A stretch of DNA of 64,000 nt from Sunxiuqinia sp965230765 (GTDB lineage: Bacteria > Bacteroidota > Bacteroidia > Bacteroidales > Prolixibacteraceae), in contig CBDDLR010000002.1 of NCBI GenBank assembly GCA_965230765.1, positions 558,001 to 622,000 of the forward strand, given 5' to 3'. The position numbers and the translations under genes are program-made. Under the pieces are notes generated by a model. That model saw nothing but the letters and a program-made list of their open reading frames with translations, made no database searches and had not been told where the DNA came from. How positions within the stretch are numbered: position 1 is the first letter of the stretch; each line of letters starts with the position of its first letter. Below are positions 53,241-61,179 of the stretch, piece after piece.

Positions 53241-53786
53241 ATGAAAAAATTAATTTATTTGCTGATAATTACTAATACACTTTGTTTCTCGTGCAAAGAC
53301 AATGACCAAGATATCACTATAGAAGTGAGAATTGGAGAACGCGATAGGAATATTAATGTGAACGAGATGAATCCACCAATATATGTTACTGATCATAATT
53401 CAGATTCAATCGACTTGAATGGTGATTTACAGTATGACTTAATATTTGAGAAAAAACCAACCCCTTTAGCAACAGGGTTTGGGATGAAAACAGAAATGAC
53501 TAAGAAAATTGGGGTACAAATAGTTTTATCATCGGTAAATAATTATCCAGACACACTGTCCTATTTAGCAAAATTAAATAATCAAGAAAATTGGTCAGAT
53601 GATTCTGATGAAACATTGATTTTACAAAGTTATGCTAACAATGATGAAAAAATAATTATTGGAAATTTCATAACTCAAAAGGAAAAGTTTTTAGGTGTTA
53701 AAATAGAACATCATTACGGTTGGGTAAAATTAACAAATGACAAATTTGGAGCACTAGTCATTAAAGAATATGCAATGACAAAGTAA
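53241..53786 (+). CDS. Small hypothetical lipoprotein, 181 aa
   Basis: A lipoprotein with lipobox CFSC near residue 18. No family recognised. The mature part is mixed, with an acidic Asn-rich start (DNDQDITIEVRIGERDRN) and predicted beta strands. It sits between a GTTAGGC core 38 bases upstream and a GCCTAAC core 9 bases downstream of its stop, as a gene cassette would. It is AT-rich like its neighbours in the accessory patch. Confidence 0.65.
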   Translation: MKKLIYLLIITNTLCFSCKDNDQDITIEVRIGERDRNINVNEMNPPIYVTDHNSDSIDLNGDLQYDLIFEKKPTPLATGFGMKTEMTKKIGVQIVLSSVNNYPDTLSYLAKLNNQENWSDDSDETLILQSYANNDEKIIIGNFITQKEKFLGVKIEHHYGWVKLTNDKFGALVIKEYAMTK

Positions 53787-53795
53787 AAAATTCGT

Positions 53796-53802
53796 GCCTA
53801 AC
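53796..53802 (+). repeat. Half attC-like core
   Basis: GCCTAAC fits the RYYYAAC core exactly, 9 bases after the lipoprotein stop. No matching GTTRRRY end was found before 54096; the 149-bp repeat is inserted 33 bases further on and may have broken the site. Confidence 0.35.
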
Positions 53803-53835
53803 AAATTGTAATATGGCAGGCGAGGCATTTATCGA

Positions 53836-53984
53836 GGCTGTCCAAAAAGTAAGCATAATTGTGTATTTCATGAAATTCAGTTTTACCCTAACCCTAAAGG
53901 GAACCTGAATTTCAACGACTTCCCTTTAGGGAAAGTAAGGGTAAAAGTCGTTGAAGGTGCAGATAAAGTACTTTTTGGATAGCT
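53836..53984. repeat. 149-bp MITE-like repeat, copy 2
   Basis: Same length and orientation as copy 1 at 31638-31786, with GGCTGTCCAAAAAGTA at the left end and TACTTTTTGGATAGCT at the right. The internal inverted repeats are better kept here (CCCTAAAGGG and CCCTTTAGGG). The differences from copy 1 are scattered substitutions, so the copies are not very recent. Confidence 0.75.
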
Positions 53985-54005
53985 TCTTCCGGCTACTCTC
54001 CTGCG

Positions 54006-54041
54006 GGTCTGGCAGGATTTCTATCGAAATCCCGCCAGACC
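54006..54041. repeat. 16-bp-stem hairpin
   Basis: GGTCTGGCaGGATTTC-tatc-GAAATCCcGCCAGACC has fifteen of sixteen positions paired and a 4-base loop. No T tract follows. It may be part of a decayed attC-like site, a REP-like element or a terminator of the upstream gene. Confidence 0.6.
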
Positions 54042-54096
54042 ACATACACCAAACCGTTTATTTTTACATGAGTGAAGAAATTATTATTGTCATATT

Positions 54097-55173
54097 ATGA
54101 AGAAAATTATTCAGATAGTATTACTTATATTGTTTTTCTCATGTTCAAACAAACCAACTGGGGAATATAATGACTCGATAAAAAAGTCAGTTTCATATAT
54201 CGAAAACTATATGGAATTGAATAAGGTTCCGGGAATGCAGATTGCAGTTTCCATAAAAGGGAACATCGTTTTTTCTGATGGATTTGGATATTCAAATATT
54301 GAACTTGACTTACCAGTTCATACAAAATCAACATTTAAAATTGCGAGTGTTTCCAAACCGATAGCTGCTGTGTTGGCTGCACGGCTTTTTCAAAACTCTA
54401 TTATAGATATTGACAAGCCTGTAAATGAATTAATAAAATTCACGAATAATGAAGATTTTACTTTGAGGCAACTATTTTGCCATGCCGCAGGAATTCGTCA
54501 TTATGAAGCGAAAGATACAGCGGCAACTAAATTTCATAATGACATTCAAAATGGTCTGAATATTATTAGAAATGACACGTTGCTTTATAAACCAGGTCTT
54601 AAATTTAGTTATTCAAGTTACGGTTATAATATTGCAGGGGCTTATATTGAAAAAGTTACCAAACAGCCAATAGAGAATTTATTACGTGATTCGTTGTTTG
54701 TTCCACTAAACATGAAAAATTCGACAACTGATGATCCATTTAAGCTTGTTCCCAACCGGGTGTCGGGTTATGAATTAAATGAGAATGGAGAAATTGTAAA
54801 TGCGCGATTCTTCGATAATAGATATAAAATTCCTTCAGGCGGAATACTAACAACAGCTGAAGACCTGATTGCTTTTGGCAATGAACTATTGTATGGAAAT
54901 TATTTAAATAAAAGTAGTAAAGAGTTGTTGTTTACTCCGTTTCAATATGATGGCGAAGATTTTAGCGATACTGGTTTTGGCTGGGTTGTAACCAACGACC
55001 AATCAGATAATAAAGTTTACGGACATCTGGGGGGAATTACAGGTGGATGCTCAATAATCTTAATTTATCCAGACCTTGAACTAGTTATAGCATGGTTTGG
55101 GAATCGTGAAACTGATTGGTCGCCCGAACCGGCATTCACGCTTGCTGACTATTTCATTGAAAATATAAACTGA
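54097..55173 (+). CDS. Beta-lactamase family serine hydrolase (class C fold) lipoprotein
   Basis: A 358-residue lipoprotein with lipobox FFSC near residue 15. The penicillin-binding fold has SVSKP (SxxK), the YxN element in YSSYGYN, and HLGGITGG as the third motif. Such proteins are esterases, D-aminopeptidases or peptidoglycan hydrolases more often than drug-destroying beta-lactamases. A resistance role is not implied. It lies alone in the accessory patch. Confidence 0.85.
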   Translation: MKKIIQIVLLILFFSCSNKPTGEYNDSIKKSVSYIENYMELNKVPGMQIAVSIKGNIVFSDGFGYSNIELDLPVHTKSTFKIASVSKPIAAVLAARLFQNSIIDIDKPVNELIKFTNNEDFTLRQLFCHAAGIRHYEAKDTAATKFHNDIQNGLNIIRNDTLLYKPGLKFSYSSYGYNIAGAYIEKVTKQPIENLLRDSLFVPLNMKNSTTDDPFKLVPNRVSGYELNENGEIVNARFFDNRYKIPSGGILTTAEDLIAFGNELLYGNYLNKSSKELLFTPFQYDGEDFSDTGFGWVVTNDQSDNKVYGHLGGITGGCSIILIYPDLELVIAWFGNRETDWSPEPAFTLADYFIENIN

Positions 55174-55198
55174 ACCTGCTTTTTAGCTTTTTGCAAAC

Positions 55199-55386
55199 AT
55201 GAAAATATCGTTTAAAAATATTTGGGTCATTTTATTGGTCATCAACTTTTTGGCTTTGGTGGTTGCGCTGCTTGGTTTTATTGAGAATAACCCTCTGCGG
55301 AATACCGGGTGGCATTAATCATCAGCTTTGTGATTATTGCTTTTCTGGCTAGCCGCTGCTGTAAAAATGAAAAAGAAGATGATTAG
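55199..55386 (+). pseudogene. Frameshifted small two-TM protein
   Basis: An ATG at 55199 opens a frame encoding one membrane helix (NIWVILLVINFLALVVALLGF) that stops at 55316-55318. A second frame, offset and open from about 55294 to TAG 55384-55386, encodes a second helix (ALIISFVIIAFLASRCC) and a charged tail. Joined near 55291-55297 they make a roughly 60-residue two-helix protein. A single-base change in CCCTCTGCGG explains the break; a sequencing error or programmed shift cannot be ruled out. Confidence 0.55.
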
Positions 55387-55412
55387 AATACTGGATTCTT
55401 AGATTTATTATT

Positions 55413-55452
55413 CAACCCGCAACCCGCAACCCGCAACTCGTAACCCGCAACC
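55413..55452 (-). repeat. Heptamer array, inverse orientation
   Basis: Nearly six units of CAACCCG on the plus strand (with CAACTCG and TAACCCG variants), that is GGGTTGC units on the minus strand, ending just beside the ygiQ stop. It mirrors the array at 51617-51685. Confidence 0.8.
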
Positions 55453-55456
55453 AGAC

Positions 55457-57298
55457 TTATTTCAAAATCTTCTCCAGCAAGTCTTTCCGGTTCAGCTTAA
55501 TGAGTTCTTGTTTTATTTGTTGGCGGTATTCACGTTTATACCAAAAGAAGAATTTTCGCTGGGCCAGCTTTTCTTTTTTTGATTTGGCAGTGAATACGGG
55601 CTCCATCGTGTATGGATGAAATCCGGTGTAAAAGATCACAGTGGCCAAAGTCATAGGTGTTGGGGTAAAGTCCTGCACCTGTTCCAAACGAAAATCCAAT
55701 TGTTTGGTTTCGGCAGCCAGGTTGGCCATGTCTTCATTTTTACACCCCGGATGACTGGAAATAAAATAGGGGATTAGTTGCTGGTTCAGTCCTTCCTGTT
55801 TGTTAATCTCGTTGAAAGCCTTGTGTAGCTTGTAAAACGACTTGAATGAAGGTTTGCGCATTACTTTCAATACATCATCCGAAGTATGTTCAGGGGCAAC
55901 TTTCAGCCTGCCAGATACGTGGTGCTTAACAACTTCTCTCAAATATTGGCGGTTGCTTTTGTTAATGCGTTCATCTTTACTGTTGTGCAGGATCATGTCG
56001 TAACGGATACCGCTGCCCACGAATGCCTTTTTTACTTTCGGGTGTTTGCGCACCTCGCGATACAGGTTGAGCATGGGTTGGTGGTCAATATCCAGGTTTT
56101 TGCACACATCGGGGAAAATGCACGATGGGCGTTTGCACTTTCTGCAAATTTCCTCATGAATGCCCTTCATTTTGTACATGTTTGCTGAAGGACCTCCCAG
56201 ATCGGAAATATAGCCTTTAAAATCGGGCATTTGAGTTACCTGTTCTACTTCTTTTAAAACCGATTGCTGCGAACGGCTGGCAATAAACTTGCCCTGGTGG
56301 GCAGAAATGGTGCAAAAGGTACAGCCCCCGAAACATCCGCGATGAATGTTGATGGAATGCCGGATCATTTCGTAAGCCGGAATAGTACCCTTGTTCCTGT
56401 ATTTTGGGTGAGGTAGCCGGGTAAAGGGCAAATCGTAAAAACGGTCAATTTCTTTTTCTTCCAAGGGCGGCCATGGTGGATTAACAACCACCTGCTGATT
56501 ACCTAATTTTTGAATGATAACATTGGCTTCCGATTTGTTCGACTCTTCCTCGATATGCATGAAGTTTTTCGCAAACTTTTTCTTGTCAGAAAGGCAGTCC
56601 TCATGCGAAAACAGATGAAGCGGGGTCCACTTTTTTTGTGTGGCAAACTGTTGTCCCTGTTCTGCAAGAAATGCTGTTTGTGGTAGGTTGGTAATGCTTT
56701 TAGCATCCACCCCTTTTTGCATGAGCCGGGCAAATTCAATGATTGATTTTTCGCCCATACCATAAAAAAGCAAGTCGGCCTGGGTTTCTTTCAGAACAGA
56801 CGGTTTTAGCTTGCCCTGCCAGTAGTCGTAGTGGGTTACCCGGCGCAATGACGCTTCGATACCACCAACTATAATCGGTACATCGGGGTAAAGCTTTTTC
56901 AAAATAGAACAATAAACTGTAGCAGCATAATCCGGACGTTTATCGCTTTGTCCGCCAGGCGTATAAGCATCATTCGAACGTTTTCGCTTGTTGGCGGTGT
57001 AATGGTTGACCATGGAGTCCATGTTTCCAGCAGTAACTGCAAAAAACAAGCGAGGTGTTCCCAGTTTCTTGAAATCGCGTAGGTCGTCTTGCCAATTTGG
57101 TTGTGGAACAATAGCTACTTTTAATCCTTCTGCCTCTAAAACCCTGCCAATTACCGCAGCCCCAAACGATGGGTGATCAATGTATGCATCGCCTGTAAAA
57201 AGTATGACATCCAATTCTTCCCACCCACGTTGAACGACTTCCTTTTTTGTGGTTGGCAACCAATCTGCCTGATTATATTTCTGGTACAATACGTTCAT
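55457..57298 (-). CDS. YgiQ family (UPF0313) radical SAM protein
   Basis: A 613-residue radical SAM protein. The [4Fe-4S] motif is CFGGCTFC near the middle, preceded by a B12-binding-like N-terminal domain (LFTGDAYIDHPSFGAAVIGRVLEAEG) and followed by the extra Cys-rich IHEEICRKCKRPSC. Sequence is well kept across bacteria, but the reaction is not established. It has its own -7 promoter box; the 3' end abuts the heptamer array. Confidence 0.92.
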   Translation of the reverse strand: MNVLYQKYNQADWLPTTKKEVVQRGWEELDVILFTGDAYIDHPSFGAAVIGRVLEAEGLKVAIVPQPNWQDDLRDFKKLGTPRLFFAVTAGNMDSMVNHYTANKRKRSNDAYTPGGQSDKRPDYAATVYCSILKKLYPDVPIIVGGIEASLRRVTHYDYWQGKLKPSVLKETQADLLFYGMGEKSIIEFARLMQKGVDAKSITNLPQTAFLAEQGQQFATQKKWTPLHLFSHEDCLSDKKKFAKNFMHIEEESNKSEANVIIQKLGNQQVVVNPPWPPLEEKEIDRFYDLPFTRLPHPKYRNKGTIPAYEMIRHSINIHRGCFGGCTFCTISAHQGKFIASRSQQSVLKEVEQVTQMPDFKGYISDLGGPSANMYKMKGIHEEICRKCKRPSCIFPDVCKNLDIDHQPMLNLYREVRKHPKVKKAFVGSGIRYDMILHNSKDERINKSNRQYLREVVKHHVSGRLKVAPEHTSDDVLKVMRKPSFKSFYKLHKAFNEINKQEGLNQQLIPYFISSHPGCKNEDMANLAAETKQLDFRLEQVQDFTPTPMTLATVIFYTGFHPYTMEPVFTAKSKKEKLAQRKFFFWYKREYRQQIKQELIKLNRKDLLEKILK

Positions 57299-57324
57299 AT
57301 ATCTTTCTAAAACTCAAACAGCGA

Positions 57325-57332
57325 CAAAGGTA
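57325..57332 (-). promoter_or_regulatory. -7 promoter box for the YgiQ gene
   Basis: Minus-strand TACCTTTG matches TANNTTTG; predicted start near 57318, about 20 bases before the ATG. Confidence 0.55.
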
Positions 57333-57580
57333 TAGAGGTTTTATGAATTTTAAAGACTTTTGAGTCTTTTTTTGTCTGACGCTTTTCAATAAGTTATACT
57401 ATAGTTTCCGTTTTAAAGCAGAAAACTTCATTAACTGTTGCAAGTATGCATGATCCTTCATTTTTACTTAGAATGAAATATTCACCGGGCAACTGTGTAA
57501 GTTTTTTAAAAAAGTTTGCTTTACAATGCAATATATCTGGCGTGGTTTCTTATTTTTAGAGCTACTTTGATTTGAAATTA

Positions 57581-59371
57581 ATGAGTATAGTTAAACCGAA
57601 AGATATTCTTAAAGCCAATCCGTACCTGGCTTTTTTGGGTGGAGAGAATCTTGCGAAGTTCATCATGTATGTTCTTCGATTCAATAAGCTGAATGAACTA
57701 TACGGTCAGATTGCTGATAAAGAGGGCGTTGAGTTTATTGATGAGTTGATTAAAATTCTTGAGATAAATTTTGAGTTTGATGAATCAGAGTTGAAGAAAA
57801 TCCCAAAAAAAGGGCCAATTGTTTTAGTTTCCAATCATCCTTTTGGTGGCCTCGACGGAATCCTGCTTATTAAGATTTTAAGTATGGTCCGTTCCGATGT
57901 GAAGGTTATGGCTAACTTTCTTTTAAAGCGGATCGAACCAATCAGTGAATTTTTTCTGGATGCAAACCCAATTGAGGGCAGAAAAGATATAACACCTGGG
58001 TTTGGTGAATTGAAGCAAGCCATGAAACACCTTCAGGAAGATGGAGCATTATGCATTTTCCCGGCAGGGGAGGTGGCGGGCTACGATGCCTATAATAAAA
58101 TCACCGATCAGCAATGGCAATACCCACTCATTAAGTTCATCAAACGGTCAAAAGTACCGGTAGTTCCTGTTCATTTTTGCGGTAAAAATAGCAGGCTGTT
58201 TCATTTCTTTGGGCGTATACATCCCAACTTACAATCGGTTAAGCTTCCTTCAGAATTTTTAAATAAAAAGAATAAAGTGGTAAGTGTGCGAATCGGAAGA
58301 CCTATTTCTGTGAAAGAGCAGGAAGCCTTTCCTGAGGTTTACCAGTTTGGTCGCTACTTACGTGCTAAAACTTACAGTTTGGAAAGCCCGATTGAAGTTC
58401 GAAGGTTTTTCAATTATTCATTAAGAAGACAAAAAAGAGTGGAACTAATTGCTGAACCAATACCTAATGAAAAACTTGTTGCTGAGGTAAAAAAACTTGA
58501 AAAGAATAACCTGCTTTTTAAACTGAAGAATTTTGCCATCTATTGTGCTCCGTCAAAAGATATTCCAAATATGCTGATGGAAATTGGACGTCAAAGGGAG
58601 ATTACGTTTAGGGAAGCGGGCGAGGGGACAAACCGCAGTATTGACCTGGATGAGTTTGACCTGTATTACAACCAGCTTTTTATTTGGGATGAGCTGGAAC
58701 AACGACTTGTTGGTGCTTATCGAATTGGCAAAGGGGCAGATATCCTACACGAATATGGGGTTCGGGGTTTTTATATTCAAAGCCTTTTTCGTATTAAGGA
58801 AAAATTCGAGCCCATTTTAGAACAGTCACTTGAGTTGGGGCGTTCATTCATTATTAAAGAATACCAGCGCCAGCCGATGTCTTTGTTCTTGCTGTGGAAG
58901 GGGATTCTTTATTTTCTATTGAAAAACCCGGAATACCGCTACCTGATTGGGCCTGTAAGCATTAGTGATGATTATTCAAAGACCTCCAAAGAGTTGATCA
59001 TTAAGTTCATCATGTCGCATCATTTTGATTGGAGACAAGCTCAAAATATTACCCCGCGCAAAAGCTTCAAGTTTAAGAGCCAGGATCCAAACATGAACGT
59101 GATCATGGAAAATATGGACGACATAAATAAACTGGACAAGTTTATTGGGGATGCCGATACAATTAATTCCGGCTTACCTGTGCTTTTGAAGAAATACATC
59201 AAATTGAATGCTAAAATTATCGGGTTTAATGTAGACCCTAAATTTAATAATTGTCTTGATGGACTAATTCTGCTTGATGTTTACGATATTCCCAAAGACA
59301 CCATTGAGTCCTTATCGAAAGAAGCCAATGATGGTTCAATTTTGAAACGTTTTTATTCAAGTCGGGAGTAG
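57581..59371 (+). CDS. Fused O-/N-acyltransferase (OlsF-like; GlsA-GlsB fusion)
   Basis: A 596-residue two-domain enzyme. Residues about 60-300 are a PlsC-type acyltransferase with SNHPFGGLDG (HX4D) and FPAGEVAGY. Residues about 320-596 resemble the hemolysin/OlsB-like N-acyltransferase of the GNAT type (VGAYRIGKG, ELGRSFIIKEYQ, LLWKGILYFL, IGPVSIS). OlsF makes ornithine lipid, and the separate Bacteroides GlsB/GlsA make glycine lipid. The amino acid used here cannot be read from sequence. The product would be a phosphorus-free membrane lipid. Start ATG 57581 is used. Confidence 0.85.
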   Translation: MSIVKPKDILKANPYLAFLGGENLAKFIMYVLRFNKLNELYGQIADKEGVEFIDELIKILEINFEFDESELKKIPKKGPIVLVSNHPFGGLDGILLIKILSMVRSDVKVMANFLLKRIEPISEFFLDANPIEGRKDITPGFGELKQAMKHLQEDGALCIFPAGEVAGYDAYNKITDQQWQYPLIKFIKRSKVPVVPVHFCGKNSRLFHFFGRIHPNLQSVKLPSEFLNKKNKVVSVRIGRPISVKEQEAFPEVYQFGRYLRAKTYSLESPIEVRRFFNYSLRRQKRVELIAEPIPNEKLVAEVKKLEKNNLLFKLKNFAIYCAPSKDIPNMLMEIGRQREITFREAGEGTNRSIDLDEFDLYYNQLFIWDELEQRLVGAYRIGKGADILHEYGVRGFYIQSLFRIKEKFEPILEQSLELGRSFIIKEYQRQPMSLFLLWKGILYFLLKNPEYRYLIGPVSISDDYSKTSKELIIKFIMSHHFDWRQAQNITPRKSFKFKSQDPNMNVIMENMDDINKLDKFIGDADTINSGLPVLLKKYIKLNAKIIGFNVDPKFNNCLDGLILLDVYDIPKDTIESLSKEANDGSILKRFYSSRE

Positions 59372-59447
59372 ATCGGATTTTTTGAGCTTATAATTGTTTG
59401 TTATTTAGTTAGTTGGTATGATGTTGGGCAATATAAGCTAAAATGTT

Positions 59448-59463
59448 CGTTTAAGTATAAACG
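59448..59463. promoter_or_regulatory. Palindrome upstream of the cytochrome operon
   Basis: CGTTTA-agta-TAAACG is a perfect 6-bp inverted repeat about 125 bases before the first cytochrome gene. It could be an operator, but no known regulator site is recognised and no exact TANNTTTG box was found in the gap. Confidence 0.3.
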
Positions 59464-59586
59464 ATGATACGGTTCATCGATAACAAGATGAAACATTCAT
59501 TGAATTACTGAGCTGAAGTTTATTGGAGAAGTATAGAACAATAATTCCTGCAAATTTGGAGATGATGCATTTAAGCTGGATCGGAA

Positions 59587-61179
59587 GTGTTGAATAAGTT
59601 GTATGTCATAAGTTTGTTATTGTTGCTATCCTTGGGGGGGGCTGCTCAGCTGGCGCCTGGAGGTTTGGTGCGTGCCCATGAACACCTCGAGGGATTGTCA
59701 AATTGCACCAAATGCCATACGGTAGGAGAGAAAGTATCCAATCAGAAATGCCTGGATTGTCACGATGAAATTGACCAACTAATTAAACAGGGCAGGGGAT
59801 ATCATGTTTCCATTGAAGTTTACGGTAAAGAATGTGTGTCCTGTCATAGCGATCATCATGGAAGGGATTTTCAGATTATCAAGCTTGATCAGGAGAACTT
59901 TAATCATGAACTGACTGGTTATAGTTTAAAAGGGGCACATGCAGATGTTGAGTGTAATGATTGCCACAATTCAATAAATATTTCCAATCCTATCTCACAA
60001 AAAACAACAGAAGGCACTTTTCTTGGCTTGGGGACAGATTGTCTTTCCTGTCACGACGATTACCATCAAAATACCTTATCAGGTAATTGCACTTCCTGTC
60101 ACAATCTTGAATCATTTGCACCTGCAGTTCATTTTGATCATCAACAAACCGATTTTCCTTTAGAAGCCAAACATGCCAATGCCGATTGTGTCGACTGCCA
60201 TGAAATGTTGGAGAAAGATGGAAGACAATTTCAGCAATTTGCCGGAACCGATTTTCAAAATTGCACTTCCTGCCATGAAGATGTTCATGAAAACAAATTT
60301 GGTCAGGATTGCCAACAGTGTCATACTGTTCAGTCATTCAGGGAAATAATTGATATTGAAAGGCTGAATCATGATAATACAAATTTCCCCCTGCAGGGTT
60401 TGCATGAAACGGTCGGTTGCAAATCGTGTCATAGGAACTCATATATTGAGCCTTTAGCACATAGTCAATGTAGCGACTGCCATTCAGATCAGCATCGTGG
60501 ACAGTTCAAAAATGAAAACCCGGGCTCTGATTGTAGTGACTGTCACACGGTTCATGGTTTTTCCCCTTCAACTTACACTATTGAAAAGCACAACCACACA
60601 CTATTTAGCCTGGAGGAGGCTCATTTGGCGACTCCATGTTTTGCGTGTCACCAAAAGAATGAGCGCTGGGAATTTAGGGATATTGGTGTAAAATGTATTG
60701 ACTGTCATGAGAATATTCACGAGGGTTTTATTTCCAAGCAGTTTATGGCGGAAAATAATTGTGAAAATTGCCATTCAACTTCAAGTTGGATCGATATTTC
60801 ATTTGATCACCAGCAAACGGGTTTTGTATTGGAAGGTAAACATGCGGAAATAACATGTCGGGATTGTCATTTTGTTCAAGTGGGAGATGGTACATTTAAC
60901 CAACGGTTTAATGACCTGCAAAATCAATGCATAGCTTGTCATGAAGAACAGCACAAAGGACAGTTTGAGAAACGATATAAAAATGACTGTAGCCAATGTC
61001 ATGGGTTTGATACATGGAACGCCAGTCGCTTCAATCATGATAATTCCAGATTTAAATTGGAAGGAAAACACCTGGAATTAGATTGTATAAAATGTCATCC
61101 GCTTGTTGGGAAACCCACGGACAGGTTTATCAGATACAAACTTTTTAAAGAAATCAAATGCACAAATTGCCATTCATAA
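59587..61179 (+). CDS. 20-heme c-type cytochrome
   Basis: A 530-residue exported protein with a signal peptide (LYVISLLLLLSLGGAAQ). I count 20 CxxCH heme motifs, one per 26 residues, with no lipobox and no other domain. The hemes sit in repeated modules in which FxHxxTxFxLxGKHAxxxCxxCH recurs (for example HFDHQQTDFPLEAKH, LNHDNTNFPLQGLH, FDHQQTGFVLEGKH, FNHDNSRFKLEGKH), giving both hemes and spare His for bis-His ligation. It should carry electrons over a long distance in the periplasm or across the outer membrane. Start is GTG 59587 (or TTG 59590). It overlaps the next cytochrome gene by 22 bases. Confidence 0.93.
   Translation: MLNKLYVISLLLLLSLGGAAQLAPGGLVRAHEHLEGLSNCTKCHTVGEKVSNQKCLDCHDEIDQLIKQGRGYHVSIEVYGKECVSCHSDHHGRDFQIIKLDQENFNHELTGYSLKGAHADVECNDCHNSINISNPISQKTTEGTFLGLGTDCLSCHDDYHQNTLSGNCTSCHNLESFAPAVHFDHQQTDFPLEAKHANADCVDCHEMLEKDGRQFQQFAGTDFQNCTSCHEDVHENKFGQDCQQCHTVQSFREIIDIERLNHDNTNFPLQGLHETVGCKSCHRNSYIEPLAHSQCSDCHSDQHRGQFKNENPGSDCSDCHTVHGFSPSTYTIEKHNHTLFSLEEAHLATPCFACHQKNERWEFRDIGVKCIDCHENIHEGFISKQFMAENNCENCHSTSSWIDISFDHQQTGFVLEGKHAEITCRDCHFVQVGDGTFNQRFNDLQNQCIACHEEQHKGQFEKRYKNDCSQCHGFDTWNASRFNHDNSRFKLEGKHLELDCIKCHPLVGKPTDRFIRYKLFKEIKCTNCHS

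Noticed and set aside
54097..55173. Antibiotic resistance beta-lactamase
   Set aside because: The motifs fit the broad class C serine hydrolase family; nothing in the sequence or context points to drug hydrolysis.
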